Below are positions 31,710-40,143 of a DNA stretch of 64,000 nt, one piece after another. The stretch covers positions 1-64,000 of IMG/VR virus record IMGVR_UViG_3300049847_000321. One strand, given 5' to 3'. The notes beneath the pieces were generated by a model. That model made no database searches. It was given only the letters and a program-made list of their open reading frames with translations, and had not been told where the DNA came from. Source of the stretch: a virus. Positions within the stretch are counted from its first letter, which is position 1. Each line of letters starts with the position of its first letter. Position numbers and translations under genes: made by a program.

Positions 31710-32792
31710 TCACGACCCGTGACAAATACCAGTGCTGTTGTTGTAGTCTTTGCGGATTCGCGGAACCATCATACCGATGATTTTCATTTTCTGTTCAAAC
31801 GGATCGGCATCCCAACGAATCACTTGAATCTGCATACCATTGATAATCTGAATCACGTCAGGCGTGATCTGAACCATCAGAATAGTATTGCCAGTCAAGT
31901 AATCCGCGGTCCGAACATCGGTGATTCCGCTGATCTGCAAAATCCGCTCACGAACAGTATTACTACCCTTCGCGGCGCTATAATCATCATCCAAGTACGG
32001 ATCCCACGCCGGAGCTGTATAGAGCATATACGGCCCACGTCGGAAGGCAAGGAACAACTGTTGCTTCATCGCCAAGATTTCATTGACCAAGATTGTCGGA
32101 GTCCAGCCTGCCGCTGTAGGAGCAGTCAGAACTTTCGTCAAACGACTTGGGAAGTTGGCGATGCCATATGCAGTAGCACCTGCATAAGAGTATTGCGTAG
32201 CAACACCAAGCACATCTTGTTCAATGCTTTCCGCAACGTGACGAGTGGCTTGCTCAATACTTGCAGTATCAAGCGGCATCGAACCATTACGAGAGACCAG
32301 CAGATCACGAATACCGATTGACACATCTTTAAAGGTCAACGGCAGCGGAATACCAGTCAAATCGTAGACTGGTCGATCCACGTCGCTCCGTCGGCGAGGA
32401 TCCATAGACTTGATCGCACCGCTCGTATCTGATTGTGTTTGGTGCTGAATAACAGTGTGTGCCATACCATTTGGCAGATTGTACGCACAACCAGGCACAC
32501 CCATAATATCCTGAACCACACGCAATCGCGCACGTTGGACGCGAAGCACAACCTCATCAAGCATCACCCACTCACGATAGAGCAAGGTTTCTGCATTGTT
32601 GACAAGACCGTTGTTGTTATGAGTGGCAATACGCATCGGGACTTCTTCACCTTTATGGTTAGTCGTCATTCGATATGTATTGCCATCTTCGGCAATGAAC
32701 GGTCGGAATACACGAGGATCACCATTCGCAGCCAAAAGGCCGCCAGCGGTTTGTCCATGTGCGCTTCCGTTCATAAAGTAATTCGGTTCCAT
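31710..32792 (-). CDS. Major capsid protein, HK97-fold
   Basis: Protein of 360 aa beginning MEPNYFMNGSAHGQTAGGLL. The long spine-helix type segment (VVLRVQRARLRVVQDIMGV), the P-domain-like strands (LPLTFKDVSIGIRDLL), and the YSYAGATAYGIANFP region followed by the acidic A-domain end (VQITPDVIQIINGMQ) fit HK97-type capsid proteins of the encapsulin/Linocin-like group. It lies downstream of the decoration and protease/scaffold genes, the common head order. Initiation near 32792 follows an AAAGGAA site. Confidence 0.8.
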   Translation of the reverse strand: MEPNYFMNGSAHGQTAGGLLAANGDPRVFRPFIAEDGNTYRMTTNHKGEEVPMRIATHNNNGLVNNAETLLYREWVMLDEVVLRVQRARLRVVQDIMGVPGCAYNLPNGMAHTVIQHQTQSDTSGAIKSMDPRRRSDVDRPVYDLTGIPLPLTFKDVSIGIRDLLVSRNGSMPLDTASIEQATRHVAESIEQDVLGVATQYSYAGATAYGIANFPSRLTKVLTAPTAAGWTPTILVNEILAMKQQLFLAFRRGPYMLYTAPAWDPYLDDDYSAAKGSNTVRERILQISGITDVRTADYLTGNTILMVQITPDVIQIINGMQIQVIRWDADPFEQKMKIIGMMVPRIRKDYNNSTGICHGS

Positions 32793-32854
32793 CTCAAATT
32801 TTCCTTTCGTGTGTTTGTATTAGTCCTGTAGCCAGTGGCTCAGGAAGACTTTGG

Positions 32855-33775
32855 TTACAGAACCGTTACAGCGCAGAATGCTTCTGAACTACCAGCTGAA
32901 TTGTCAATTGCTTCATGAGCAATCGCCAAAACAGTGCCACTAGCAGCGGAATCTTTGGCGATCTCAAATAGATCCAATCGACAAGAATTACCTGCATTTG
33001 CCACAGACCAAGTACCGGTCGCTGCAATAGTTTGAGCAGCGGTAGTATCAATAGTAGTAGATGCAGTCAAGTAACTGCGAACAGTACCGGTACCAGCAGC
33101 ACCAATACTACACATTGCATCGGCAACAAAAGTTCCAGAAGCACCGATTGACCGAATCTGAATGTTGACCTCAAATGCGAAAATATCGTTATTTGCTACG
33201 TCAACACCAGTTGGGGCAAACAATGCAGTAGAACCAATCTTCACACCTACACTCAATGTATCAGTTGAGTTAGTAGCTGTTGCGATACCTTGACCTTTGA
33301 TAGTAATTACATCACCAACCTGCAAAGTATTTGCAGGAATAGTGTAAGAACTATTATCAAAGTTCGTAGTCACAGTGGTGTTGCTGACGGCACCGGAAGC
33401 TGCTGTCGCACCGTATAATTGGTTATTACCGATTGCCACCTTCTTGACAAGACAACCGTCACCATTAGAGATCAATTTGTCTCCAATGACGACTGCCGCC
33501 GCAAGTGCAGGCAGCCTTGCCTGAATGCGTTCACCTGGAGCAGCACTGTAATCAAACACAGTGTCACCATCAGCATACGCATCAGTTACGGTTTTGCTTT
33601 GAAGCGCATCTTCCTTGGCAAAGAGGCGTTCCGCTTCACCGCCATATGTGGCGTGCTTTTTGACCTTATTGTTGCTATCCCGTTGCAGCAAATGACCTGG
33701 CTTGCTGGCTCCGTTAGCAGTATGTTCGGAATACCAGCCACGGCCTCCTTGCAAGACTGTATTGTTCACACTCAT
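32855..33775 (-). CDS. Capsid decoration protein, DUF2190-like, extended (306 aa)
   Basis: The N-terminal 110 residues (KPGHLLQRDSNNKVKKHA, DTVFDYSAAPGERIQARL, AAVVIGDKLISNGDGCLVKK) follow the DUF2190 pattern of phage decoration proteins. About 190 further residues are beta-rich and Ala/Thr/Ser-rich, without known homology by eye. They may form a second, surface-exposed domain. It lies between the protease/scaffold and the capsid gene, where decoration proteins are normally found. Confidence 0.75.
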   Translation of the reverse strand: MSVNNTVLQGGRGWYSEHTANGASKPGHLLQRDSNNKVKKHATYGGEAERLFAKEDALQSKTVTDAYADGDTVFDYSAAPGERIQARLPALAAAVVIGDKLISNGDGCLVKKVAIGNNQLYGATAASGAVSNTTVTTNFDNSSYTIPANTLQVGDVITIKGQGIATATNSTDTLSVGVKIGSTALFAPTGVDVANNDIFAFEVNIQIRSIGASGTFVADAMCSIGAAGTGTVRSYLTASTTIDTTAAQTIAATGTWSVANAGNSCRLDLFEIAKDSAASGTVLAIAHEAIDNSAGSSEAFCAVTVL

Positions 33776-33813
33776 TACAAATTCTCCTTCTTTCTTTTGG
33801 TTTTAGTGGGAGG

Positions 33814-35271
33814 TTAGACTTTCTTCGTTTCAATCAACGAAGGCATAATCAACGGTTTGACATTTACGGTAGGAGCCACAGGAGTAGGTGCTCCTTGCGC
33901 GCCTGAAAAGTTGACAAACGGGAAAGACGAAACCTCCATTGAATTGGCAACCGGAGCGGCCAAAGCTGCAAGGTTTTGAAGTTGAGATAGATCCGACTGA
34001 GCCATCGACTCCAGTTGTTCTTTGGTGAACTTATTTCGTTCATTGGCAAGAACAATTGCAATACAACGCTCACCTTCTTGCTTCAAAGCCGCCATCCCTT
34101 GATTAAACACGCTCCGAAGAGCGACAGGCATCTTTGCCAGATATTGTTCTGGCGTCTCGGGAGAAACAACGGCAGGGGCCGGTGTCGTTGTGTTATTCAC
34201 AACTGTCGGGGTCACAACGGGCGTCGGAGCAGGAGTCGGTTCTGGAGCAGGAGTAGTCGCATTGGCGACCAATTCGTCTAGCCGCTTGTCCTCCAATTGT
34301 TCGAGGAACGTTCGCTCCCCTTCACTCCAACCATTCGCAATCAGTTTATCAATCTTCGCTTTCTTTTCCATGTTGGTATTCCTTTCATTGGCAGTAGTGA
34401 TGCCGCGGGAGTTACCAACACTCTGCCCGTCGGCTGTGACATAAGAAATTTTCCGTTCAACCTGAACGGCTTTCCCCTTCAAAGAAACCTCTTCACCGTC
34501 TACTGAATACTCCTGCATGTATAACTCACCCTTCATGTAGAATATGACGTAACCGTCATAGACTTCATCAATCCAACCCATCCAGGCTTTACCAGGCTCT
34601 CCGTAACTTGACGAAAGTTCTTCCATCAAGTCACATGAAATGTCACAGAAGGACATTTCATTCTTAACCATCTTATTGCCAACCGCTTTACGATTGGCGA
34701 AAATACCGCCTCCATCTTTCATTGAGAATGCACCAATCTGATCGGGCAGAATGGCAAGATGGTCAGGTCGATGAGAAACACCTTTCCGATTATACTTGGT
34801 GCTGTTGAATGTTCCTTCAGCCCTTTCCAATTTCATAAATAGGCCAGTGCTGACTTCCATTCCTTTGTTGCTCATCAAAGCGTCATAAACTCTCGGATCA
34901 ACCTTTTTGGTGAGTTCAACATCGAACCAACCTTCAGATCGCTGCTTGCCATCTTTCCAGTGTGCATTCAAGACTCGACCAACTTCTTGCTTATCAATGA
35001 CAACTGGGTCAGCGGCAGAAGAAGGAACACCTTCCGATTGAGGATGATACACCACAAGTGGTCGATTGTTCCAACTAGGCAATGCTTCGATCAAATCAGG
35101 TTCAGAATAAAAAATCGGACCGTCTGAACCTTCCCAAATACCCTCAGCCATCATTGCAATAGGAGCAACAAGGTATTCTCGACCTTGCAGCACTTCGCTG
35201 CGAACAGTTCCTGCAATGTTGCAGACAACTCGTTCTTGTCGAGAACCTAAATTAGCCACCATTTGAGTCAT
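33814..35271 (-). CDS. DUF2213-like prohead protease/scaffold protein (485 aa)
   Basis: The first 200 residues contain the DUF2213 pattern: REYLVAPIAMMAEGIWEG, NNRPLVVYHP, KGMEVSTGLF and HRPDHLAILPDQIGAFS, a region that resembles a self-cleaving protease core. Residues about 335-380 are a Pro/Thr/Ala/Val linker with repeated PAPEPTPAPTP-type runs, and the last 100 are helical, scaffold-like. The protein probably scaffolds and matures the capsid. It is read from a promoter at 35.3 kb and followed by the decoration and capsid genes. Confidence 0.8.
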   Translation of the reverse strand: MTQMVANLGSRQERVVCNIAGTVRSEVLQGREYLVAPIAMMAEGIWEGSDGPIFYSEPDLIEALPSWNNRPLVVYHPQSEGVPSSAADPVVIDKQEVGRVLNAHWKDGKQRSEGWFDVELTKKVDPRVYDALMSNKGMEVSTGLFMKLERAEGTFNSTKYNRKGVSHRPDHLAILPDQIGAFSMKDGGGIFANRKAVGNKMVKNEMSFCDISCDLMEELSSSYGEPGKAWMGWIDEVYDGYVIFYMKGELYMQEYSVDGEEVSLKGKAVQVERKISYVTADGQSVGNSRGITTANERNTNMEKKAKIDKLIANGWSEGERTFLEQLEDKRLDELVANATTPAPEPTPAPTPVVTPTVVNNTTTPAPAVVSPETPEQYLAKMPVALRSVFNQGMAALKQEGERCIAIVLANERNKFTKEQLESMAQSDLSQLQNLAALAAPVANSMEVSSFPFVNFSGAQGAPTPVAPTVNVKPLIMPSLIETKKV

Positions 35272-35289
35272 GTGTATTAACCTCCACCT

Positions 35290-35332
35290 TATACTGCGGA
35301 GCAGTATAAACTAAATCCGCATATACTGTCAA
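35290..35332 (-). promoter_or_regulatory. Sigma70-type promoter with overlapping palindrome upstream of the head genes
   Basis: On the minus strand the -35 TTGACA (35332-35327) and -10 TATACT (35308-35303) are separated by 18 bp. A perfect inverted repeat, TATACTGC-GGA-GCAGTATA (35290-35308), overlaps the -10 and the start point and could be an operator or an early-leader hairpin. The ATG of the protease/scaffold gene is at 35271. It gives the head genes a private promoter inside the long leftward operon. Confidence 0.7.
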
Positions 35333-35339
35333 TCCTCTG

Positions 35340-35630
35340 TTACTTAGGATAACAGACAATAATACGAATTGGCCTAAGAAAAATAGGATGTTTCAATTCA
35401 TCCTTGCCGCAACAGCAACCGCCTGCATGAACGCAAGAGCATGTCGGTCCGCACGGACATTCCGGTCTACCGCACACATTGACGATGATTGGCTTTACTA
35501 CAGGTACGTTACATCGGTATTTGTATTGTGGGCACACAATTACCTTACAGCAACAACAACCGCAGTCATTTGCAACAGCTTGGGCAGCCGATGCAAACAA
35601 GATCGCCACAAACAGAATTACCTTCTTCAT
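35340..35630 (-). CDS. Secreted Cys-rich small protein (96 aa, 16 cysteines)
   Basis: A signal peptide (MKKVILFVAILFASAAQAVA, cleavage expected near residue 20) is followed by about 76 residues with 16 cysteines, in runs CGCCCC, ECPCGPTCSC and CCCG. This points to an exported protein with either a metal-binding cluster or disulfides. It belongs to a group of Sec-signal proteins in the late block (36739, 38823). Function unknown; a periplasmic or outer-membrane role at lysis or exclusion is possible. AGGAGG precedes the ATG. Confidence 0.7.
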   Translation of the reverse strand: MKKVILFVAILFASAAQAVANDCGCCCCKVIVCPQYKYRCNVPVVKPIIVNVCGRPECPCGPTCSCVHAGGCCCGKDELKHPIFLRPIRIIVCYPK

Positions 35631-35646
35631 AGCTTCATCCCTCCTA

Positions 35647-36180
35647 TTAAATGAACATCAACAAGATTCCTAGAATCGAAAAGAATACCTGCCAATTCCA
35701 ATTGTCTTTGAGCCATTGCCACCAATCACTGATAGCACCGACTGCAAATGATCCGGCTTGTCGCGCGTGCTGTTCAATGGCGGCAATAATTCTTTCGTCC
35801 GTTACTTCTGTATCAACATGATCGCGGATTTGTGCCCGTGTCCATTTCGGGTGTTTCTTACGACATTCCATTCGAGCGTGTGCTTTGAACCTCGCCCGCA
35901 TGAGCGGTCGAATGTCCTCTTTTTCATCTCCTGCGCCAGTTGCCGTACATACTTGCGGCTTATCGGACGTGCCAAGTAGGTAGTTGAGAATGAATGTATT
36001 AACCAGTTCTGCACACCATTGCTCTCGACCTTTGAATATGTCGTCTATTTCAGTGACGAGAGGAATACCAGACTGATCGCATTTGTCGAGCGCGTTCTCA
36101 ATTGCAGTCAAAGCATGTTCTACCGTGAACGTATCACGAATCATCCTTACCTTTTGCTTATCAAGCATCGAATCGAACAT
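35647..36180 (-). CDS. Hypothetical protein with C-terminal membrane segment (177 aa)
   Basis: The start at 36180 has AAGGAGATAAA directly upstream. The N-terminal 140 residues are charged and helical (MFDSMLDKQKVRMIRDTF). The C-terminal end (NWNWQVFFSILGILLMFI) is a hydrophobic tail anchor preceded by WWQWLKDN, so the protein is probably tail-anchored in the cytoplasmic membrane. A terminator lies just upstream (36195-36228). It may be connected to lysis, but nothing proves it. Confidence 0.6.
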   Translation of the reverse strand: MFDSMLDKQKVRMIRDTFTVEHALTAIENALDKCDQSGIPLVTEIDDIFKGREQWCAELVNTFILNYLLGTSDKPQVCTATGAGDEKEDIRPLMRARFKAHARMECRKKHPKWTRAQIRDHVDTEVTDERIIAAIEQHARQAGSFAVGAISDWWQWLKDNWNWQVFFSILGILLMFI

Positions 36181-36194
36181 TTTATCTCCTTGAT

Positions 36195-36228
36195 AAAACC
36201 CACTGGTAGCGGTTAAACTACCAGTGGG
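36195..36228 (-). terminator. Rho-independent terminator in the late leftward block
   Basis: An 11-bp stem (CCCACTGGTAG at 36199-36209 paired with CTACCAGTGGG at 36218-36228) with an 8-nt loop is followed, on the minus strand, by TTTTA. It lies between the 36250 gene and the tail-anchored protein at 36180. It may reduce readthrough before the promoter at 35.3 kb takes over the head genes. Confidence 0.7.
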
Positions 36229-36249
36229 CAACCCTTGAGGACCCCCGCA

Positions 36250-36567
36250 TCACGGGAGTTTCGGAGCATTTGGATTCACTACAGGTCCTGTAGGTGACAT
36301 CCATAACGCAATAAACATCAATACATCTTGAACCACTTTTGCCCAATTTCCGGCAAAGATGTCAGTGGTCAAATCTTTGATGAATGGCACAATCTTGTCT
36401 AGGGGGATGTTAAGCCCCTTCAAACCAGAAAATACCGAAGTCAAGATTGAAATGATCTGCGGTAAATTCACTGACGCCATTGATTTGCCGCCAGTGTGAT
36501 CCGTCACAAATTGCTGGGCCGCTTGTTCAGGGGTCATCAATTTGAATTGTTCAACTGAGGTTGACAT
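36250..36567 (-). CDS. Amphipathic hypothetical protein (105 aa)
   Basis: The N-terminus is helical and polar (MTPEQAAQQFVTDHTGG). A hydrophobic/amphipathic part follows (IISILTSVFSGLKGLN, VLMFIALWMSPTG) with a Pro-rich end. The hydrophobic helix near the end could enter the membrane. It may be part of a holin or lysis group with the 89-aa membrane protein at 40144. No family was recognised. Confidence 0.5.
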   Translation of the reverse strand: MSTSVEQFKLMTPEQAAQQFVTDHTGGKSMASVNLPQIISILTSVFSGLKGLNIPLDKIVPFIKDLTTDIFAGNWAKVVQDVLMFIALWMSPTGPVVNPNAPKLP

Positions 36568-36772
36568 TTTTTCTCCTTTTCACCGACCAGATGGCTTGTT
36601 CTGCCATAGCGAAAGCAAGCGATAAGGCCATTCCTTCTTCGTTCGTCATTGGAGGACCACCCTCCAATGAATTCATCACAGGTTTAGTACGTGTCCACAA
36701 AAGCTGTAACACCTCAAACAAATTATTTTCAAGTGGTGTTAAATTAACGTTATCCATTCTTGAGAACTCCAT
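36551..36772 (-). CDS. Small helical hypothetical protein (73 aa)
   Basis: The start could be 36772 (MEFSRMDNV) or the ATG five codons later; a GGAG-type site before the first is weak. The product is helical (LENNLFEVLQLLWTRTKP, EEGMALSLAFAMAEQAI) with a Lys/Arg end. It overlaps the downstream gene by 17 nt and the upstream exported gene by 34 nt. The role is unknown. Confidence 0.5.
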   Translation of the reverse strand: MEFSRMDNVNLTPLENNLFEVLQLLWTRTKPVMNSLEGGPPMTNEEGMALSLAFAMAEQAIWSVKRRKNVNLS

Positions 36773-37239
36773 TCACGACGCAGGACAATTTGCTTACCTA
36801 CACTGCCCGTGAATGTAGTAGACTTCCCACTTCCAGATTTTACTTCTGGCGTCACTGGAGCAACAACAGGAGGCGACTTATACATCGGCGGAGCATAATT
36901 AACTACCCCTCTACTGGTTCCGGGATTGTAATATCCGCCGGCTTGAGACGAAGTACAACCTCCGCGGCTATAGTAAGCAGCATTAGCAGTCCCACCATTA
37001 CAGCCATTTAACTTGTACTGATGGACCACATGCTGTTCCTGCACAACATGATGGTATATATGTTGTGCCGATGCCTGAGACGAAGTGCAGCCTCCGGCGA
37101 ACGCTGCCACATGAGTCCCGCCAAGTCGGCCACGAAGACCTACTTGATTCCCCGCCGCATCGAATCTCGGAGCAAAGAGCTGCGCTTGAGCCACCGAAGG
37201 CAAAAGACACAACACAGCGACAATAACAGACCTTAACAT
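36739..37239 (-). CDS. Exported Gly/Tyr-rich hypothetical protein (166 aa)
   Basis: A signal peptide (MLRSVIVAVLCLLPSVAQAQ) is followed by a disordered-looking Gly/Ser/Tyr/Gln/His-rich body. The motif GGCTSSQA occurs twice (about residues 49-56 and 92-99), each in a GGC setting, and is followed by Pro-rich YKSPPVVAPVTPE. The protein is probably exported and acts at or outside the inner membrane. Its family is not recognised. An AGGAGG site precedes the ATG. Confidence 0.65.
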   Translation of the reverse strand: MLRSVIVAVLCLLPSVAQAQLFAPRFDAAGNQVGLRGRLGGTHVAAFAGGCTSSQASAQHIYHHVVQEQHVVHQYKLNGCNGGTANAAYYSRGGCTSSQAGGYYNPGTSRGVVNYAPPMYKSPPVVAPVTPEVKSGSGKSTTFTGSVGKQIVLRREWSSQEWITLI

Positions 37240-37304
37240 AGCTTCCTCCTTTTAAGGGCGACCAGAACGAAGATCGTACACTACGATCTATTTACTTTAG
37301 GTGG

Positions 37305-37643
37305 TCAGGTAGGACAATTTCTTTGATAGACTGGCATTACTGGTAGTGCCGGTCCCTTCTCGAAAACATCCCATTGCAGAACTCCACAGTTTGGGCATAG
37401 ATGGTCTCTGACGTTATTTCGAGAAGAATCGGTGTGAACCCATAGTGTTCCGCAATTGGCACACTTATGGCTGTGTTCACCTGCTCGAAGTACGGTCTTA
37501 ACGGCAGGTCTGGTAGGCTTGGCAATTGGCAGATCATATTTGATCTCCTTTAGGGCTTGATTGATCGCAGACTCCGCCCGTCGGTTATCGACCGGTTGAG
37601 TTGCCAAAGCAATCGCCAATGCAACCGCAGCAGAACTTACCAT
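37305..37643 (-). CDS. Zinc-ribbon protein with short hydrophobic start (112 aa)
   Basis: Residues 1-17 are hydrophobic (MVSSAAVALAIALATQP) and could be a signal or anchor. The middle is helical and basic. The last 60 residues contain CANCGTLW and CPNCGVLQW, a zinc-ribbon pair. With the hydrophobic start it may be a membrane-anchored zinc protein; a cytoplasmic start further in is possible. The function is unknown. Confidence 0.55.
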   Translation of the reverse strand: MVSSAAVALAIALATQPVDNRRAESAINQALKEIKYDLPIAKPTRPAVKTVLRAGEHSHKCANCGTLWVHTDSSRNNVRDHLCPNCGVLQWDVFEKGPALPVMPVYQRNCPT

Positions 37644-37652
37644 AAATCACCT

Positions 37653-37856
37653 TTAAGTTAAATCAGCGAACGGATAAGGCGGCGGAGGCTGATCGTCTAT
37701 TCCTTTTACCGAATTGGCTATCATGACCGTTCCCATCAACTCCTCAAATTCTTTTTCTGTAATTTCATCGCCCGTCATTATTTTCTTTTCAATCTTTTTG
37801 GCTATGCTTCGCAACATCCTTAAAGCAGTCATCGGATTATAAGGATTTTTAGACAT
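37653..37856 (-). CDS. Small helical hypothetical protein (67 aa)
   Basis: It is helical (MTALRMLRSIAKKIEKKI, EFEELMGTVMIANSVKG) with a Pro-rich C-terminus (QPPPPYPFADLT). It overlaps the start region of the preceding peptidase gene's end by 8 nt. A helper of the peptidase is possible by position alone. Confidence 0.55.
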   Translation of the reverse strand: MSKNPYNPMTALRMLRSIAKKIEKKIMTGDEITEKEFEELMGTVMIANSVKGIDDQPPPPYPFADLT

Positions 37857-38823
37857 ATTTTTTCCACTCCATGAGTTCTGGCTGGGCTGGGAAATAATTC
37901 AAGTGAGACAACAACATACATTCACCGTTGCCCATCCCATAATTACGAAACCCTTTCAAAACTTCACTTTCAGGAGTCCATACGCAACACGGACCGCCTC
38001 CAGCAGGATCTTTTGGATAGGTCTGTCCTGGCCATTGGTTCGAGTATAAGAAAAGCAACCCATCATTCGGATGATGCCACACACCTAAGAAGCAAGTCGA
38101 ATGCCCACCTCTGCCATCATATCGACCTACTACGTAGGCATCTTTTCCGCTCCCTTTAATCTTGCCAGCTTGAATGAACATGCTGCAACCATTCAAGCAC
38201 GGAAATCCATTTACAATTCCTGTGGCAATCGTCTGCGGATCTTCCGCAGTTGCAACTGCGCCTACAGGGAATTTCTTAGCCGTTTCAATTAGATTAGAAG
38301 GAATTTTCGCACCGTCACTCCATTGCAATTCAATTTTCTCAGTCAGATAGAAACCATCATCAGTCTTGAAGGCGGGCATTGTTGCCGGATCATACGGCAG
38401 CACACCTTCTTTAAGCACTTCACCCATTACAGAGTCAACCGCACCTTCACCCTGCCCTCGATCACCTTCTTTATATCGGCATCTTCCATAATCGTATGGC
38501 CACCATGGCAAAAATGCTTTTGTTGCCCCTTCACTAAGGTTACGCTGAACTGCCGCCAAAGTGAATATAGCATTTCCGGTACTAGCACCGACACAGGAGC
38601 CAGTAAGTTGATGGAATCGAGTAAACTCAAATCCGACATCTGCAATTACTTCCGGATCTTTCCAAAAATCAGTAAGTATGATTTTTGTGCCTACTGGAAT
38701 TTCTTTGAAAAGAAGACCAAATGATACTCGCTTAGATACAGCTTTTGCATGGGCATCTTGCTGTTCCGGTGTTCGATCTTCTGGTCGAATCGAACCTGTT
38801 GGGTAAGAAAATAGTGATGACAT
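37849..38823 (-). CDS. Papain-like (C1-type) cysteine peptidase
   Basis: The 324-aa protein has the papain triad in order. Cys lies in TGSCVGASTGNAIF, the family's GxCxxxA-type active-site helix, near residue 77. His lies in YDGRGGHSTCFLGVWH (near 240) and Asn in LFLYSNQWPGQT (near 259). There is no signal peptide. In the late lysis-like stretch it could act on peptide bonds of host wall or surface proteins, or process virion proteins. Its role is not shown, and phage lysins of this class are uncommon. The start overlaps the stop of the signal-peptide protein at 38823. Confidence 0.75.
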   Translation of the reverse strand: MSSLFSYPTGSIRPEDRTPEQQDAHAKAVSKRVSFGLLFKEIPVGTKIILTDFWKDPEVIADVGFEFTRFHQLTGSCVGASTGNAIFTLAAVQRNLSEGATKAFLPWWPYDYGRCRYKEGDRGQGEGAVDSVMGEVLKEGVLPYDPATMPAFKTDDGFYLTEKIELQWSDGAKIPSNLIETAKKFPVGAVATAEDPQTIATGIVNGFPCLNGCSMFIQAGKIKGSGKDAYVVGRYDGRGGHSTCFLGVWHHPNDGLLFLYSNQWPGQTYPKDPAGGGPCCVWTPESEVLKGFRNYGMGNGECMLLSHLNYFPAQPELMEWKKYV

Positions 38824-39785
38824 TAGCGTATGGCCTCCAAAGCCTTAGCGGCTTGTGTTAGAACCCCGGCAGTTTTCGTCCTAGCGGCAGCATCAAACTT
38901 GCCTTCCGGTGAAACTACCAGCTTTTTGTCAAAGAACTCACCAATGACTTCTCGAACATCCGGGATTTTGTTCTCAATGAGACTCTCCCTGGCAGTTTTC
39001 AACATTTCTCCATATTGAACAAATGTGGTGATTTTGGCTAGTGATGGGTCATTGGCAGACAACTTTTTAGCCAAGGTTCTATACAGTGACGCCAATTCCT
39101 TGACACAATTGCCCTTATCAGTAGTTTTGTCATTGACGTAAGCCTGTCGAACCAATTTAGTTAATGATCGTACCTCAGGGTCTTGATCGTCAATCGGAGG
39201 ATCATCTGGAGAAGGGGCTGGAGGTGAGTCTGCATTCACTTCCAACATTCTACGAACGATATCCCCGCGCGTTAGGGGAGCGTTGTTTCCGTCCTTGACA
39301 GCCCTCCCTAACGCCGGGAACACTTCAAGAAAAACCATGCCATTGGTTTTTGACTTGATTTCATAGATATATTCTGATTTGATGGTGATAATGTCGTCAT
39401 TATCCGCATCAGGCTGTTGTCCTGTAATCGTGTTGTGTGCCGAATAGGCACGAGGACCCTTGAATTCCTTAAGTTCAAGGTCTCCTCCGTCTGTTGCAAA
39501 CCAATCAACCACCAATTGAGCATCCCAGAAAACAACATATTTTTGACCCTTTGCCACTTTGGTTGGGGCTGTTTTCGTGCTGGTCTTGGGATCGGCTGCC
39601 CCGAGAAATCGCAAAGGGGCGATACCTATTGGCTTAATCGCGTTTAATTCATGTTCTCCCGACTTCAAAGTTGAATTAGGCGTTGAGGCCTTATTAGTTA
39701 CGGGACTGTCGGCATACGCGAACGTAGACAGGGTAAACGATGCCAAAAGCATCAGGACCAAAGAAAAGCGAAATGGCCTTTTCAT
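38823..39785 (-). CDS. Exported hypothetical protein with signal peptide (320 aa)
   Basis: The signal peptide is MKRPFRFSLVLMLLASFTLS...AYA, with cleavage near residue 25. The mature part has a beta-rich first half (YVVFWDAQLVVDWFATDG, IYEIKSKTNGMVFLEV), a Pro-rich linker (DSPPAPSPDDPPIDDQDP) and a helical C-terminal domain. Its stop and the peptidase start overlap at 38823, suggesting that the two proteins work together outside the cytoplasm or in the virion. No family was found. Confidence 0.65.
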   Translation of the reverse strand: MKRPFRFSLVLMLLASFTLSTFAYADSPVTNKASTPNSTLKSGEHELNAIKPIGIAPLRFLGAADPKTSTKTAPTKVAKGQKYVVFWDAQLVVDWFATDGGDLELKEFKGPRAYSAHNTITGQQPDADNDDIITIKSEYIYEIKSKTNGMVFLEVFPALGRAVKDGNNAPLTRGDIVRRMLEVNADSPPAPSPDDPPIDDQDPEVRSLTKLVRQAYVNDKTTDKGNCVKELASLYRTLAKKLSANDPSLAKITTFVQYGEMLKTARESLIENKIPDVREVIGEFFDKKLVVSPEGKFDAAARTKTAGVLTQAAKALEAIR

Positions 39786-39818
39786 TTTCTTTCTCCTTTT
39801 TAAGGGTTTAATGGTTCA

Positions 39819-40142
39819 TCACGGAGTCGGAGGGGCATCGGGCACGAGATTGTCCACGATGGCCGCTTGTGCCTTGACCGCTGCCACGGCGTCAATCAGC
39901 TCTTGCGATGCTGTAGGACCATTGGCAATGATCGCTTCAAGGTCAGTGATTTTTTGCAACAGCGTTGAAGTTTCACTGCCAATTTTGGTTAGTTGGTTTG
40001 CGACAGCTTGTAGTTCCGTCGCGAGTTCCGCCTGTGTTGCCATAATTCTATCCATCCTTCTTAGTAATAGGCGAAGTAGTTGACGATTTGTAGACCAGTA
40101 GTAATGCCATTCTTGACACCATTTACTGATTCGCTTGAACAC
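39819..40142 (-). CDS. Coiled-coil hypothetical protein (107 aa; core 74 aa)
   Basis: The conserved part begins MATQAELATELQAVANQL and continues with heptad helix (IGSETSTLLQKITDLEAI). It resembles a common short phage coiled-coil protein ending VDNLVPDAP. The start may be GTG at 40142 (AAGGGGA upstream) with a 33-residue basic, Trp-rich lead, or ATG at 40043 (GAAGGA upstream), which gives the widely seen short version. I keep the longer form but consider the shorter one equally likely. Confidence 0.6.
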   Translation of the reverse strand: MFKRISKWCQEWHYYWSTNRQLLRLLLRRMDRIMATQAELATELQAVANQLTKIGSETSTLLQKITDLEAIIANGPTASQELIDAVAAVKAQAAIVDNLVPDAPPTP

Positions 40143-40143
40143 G

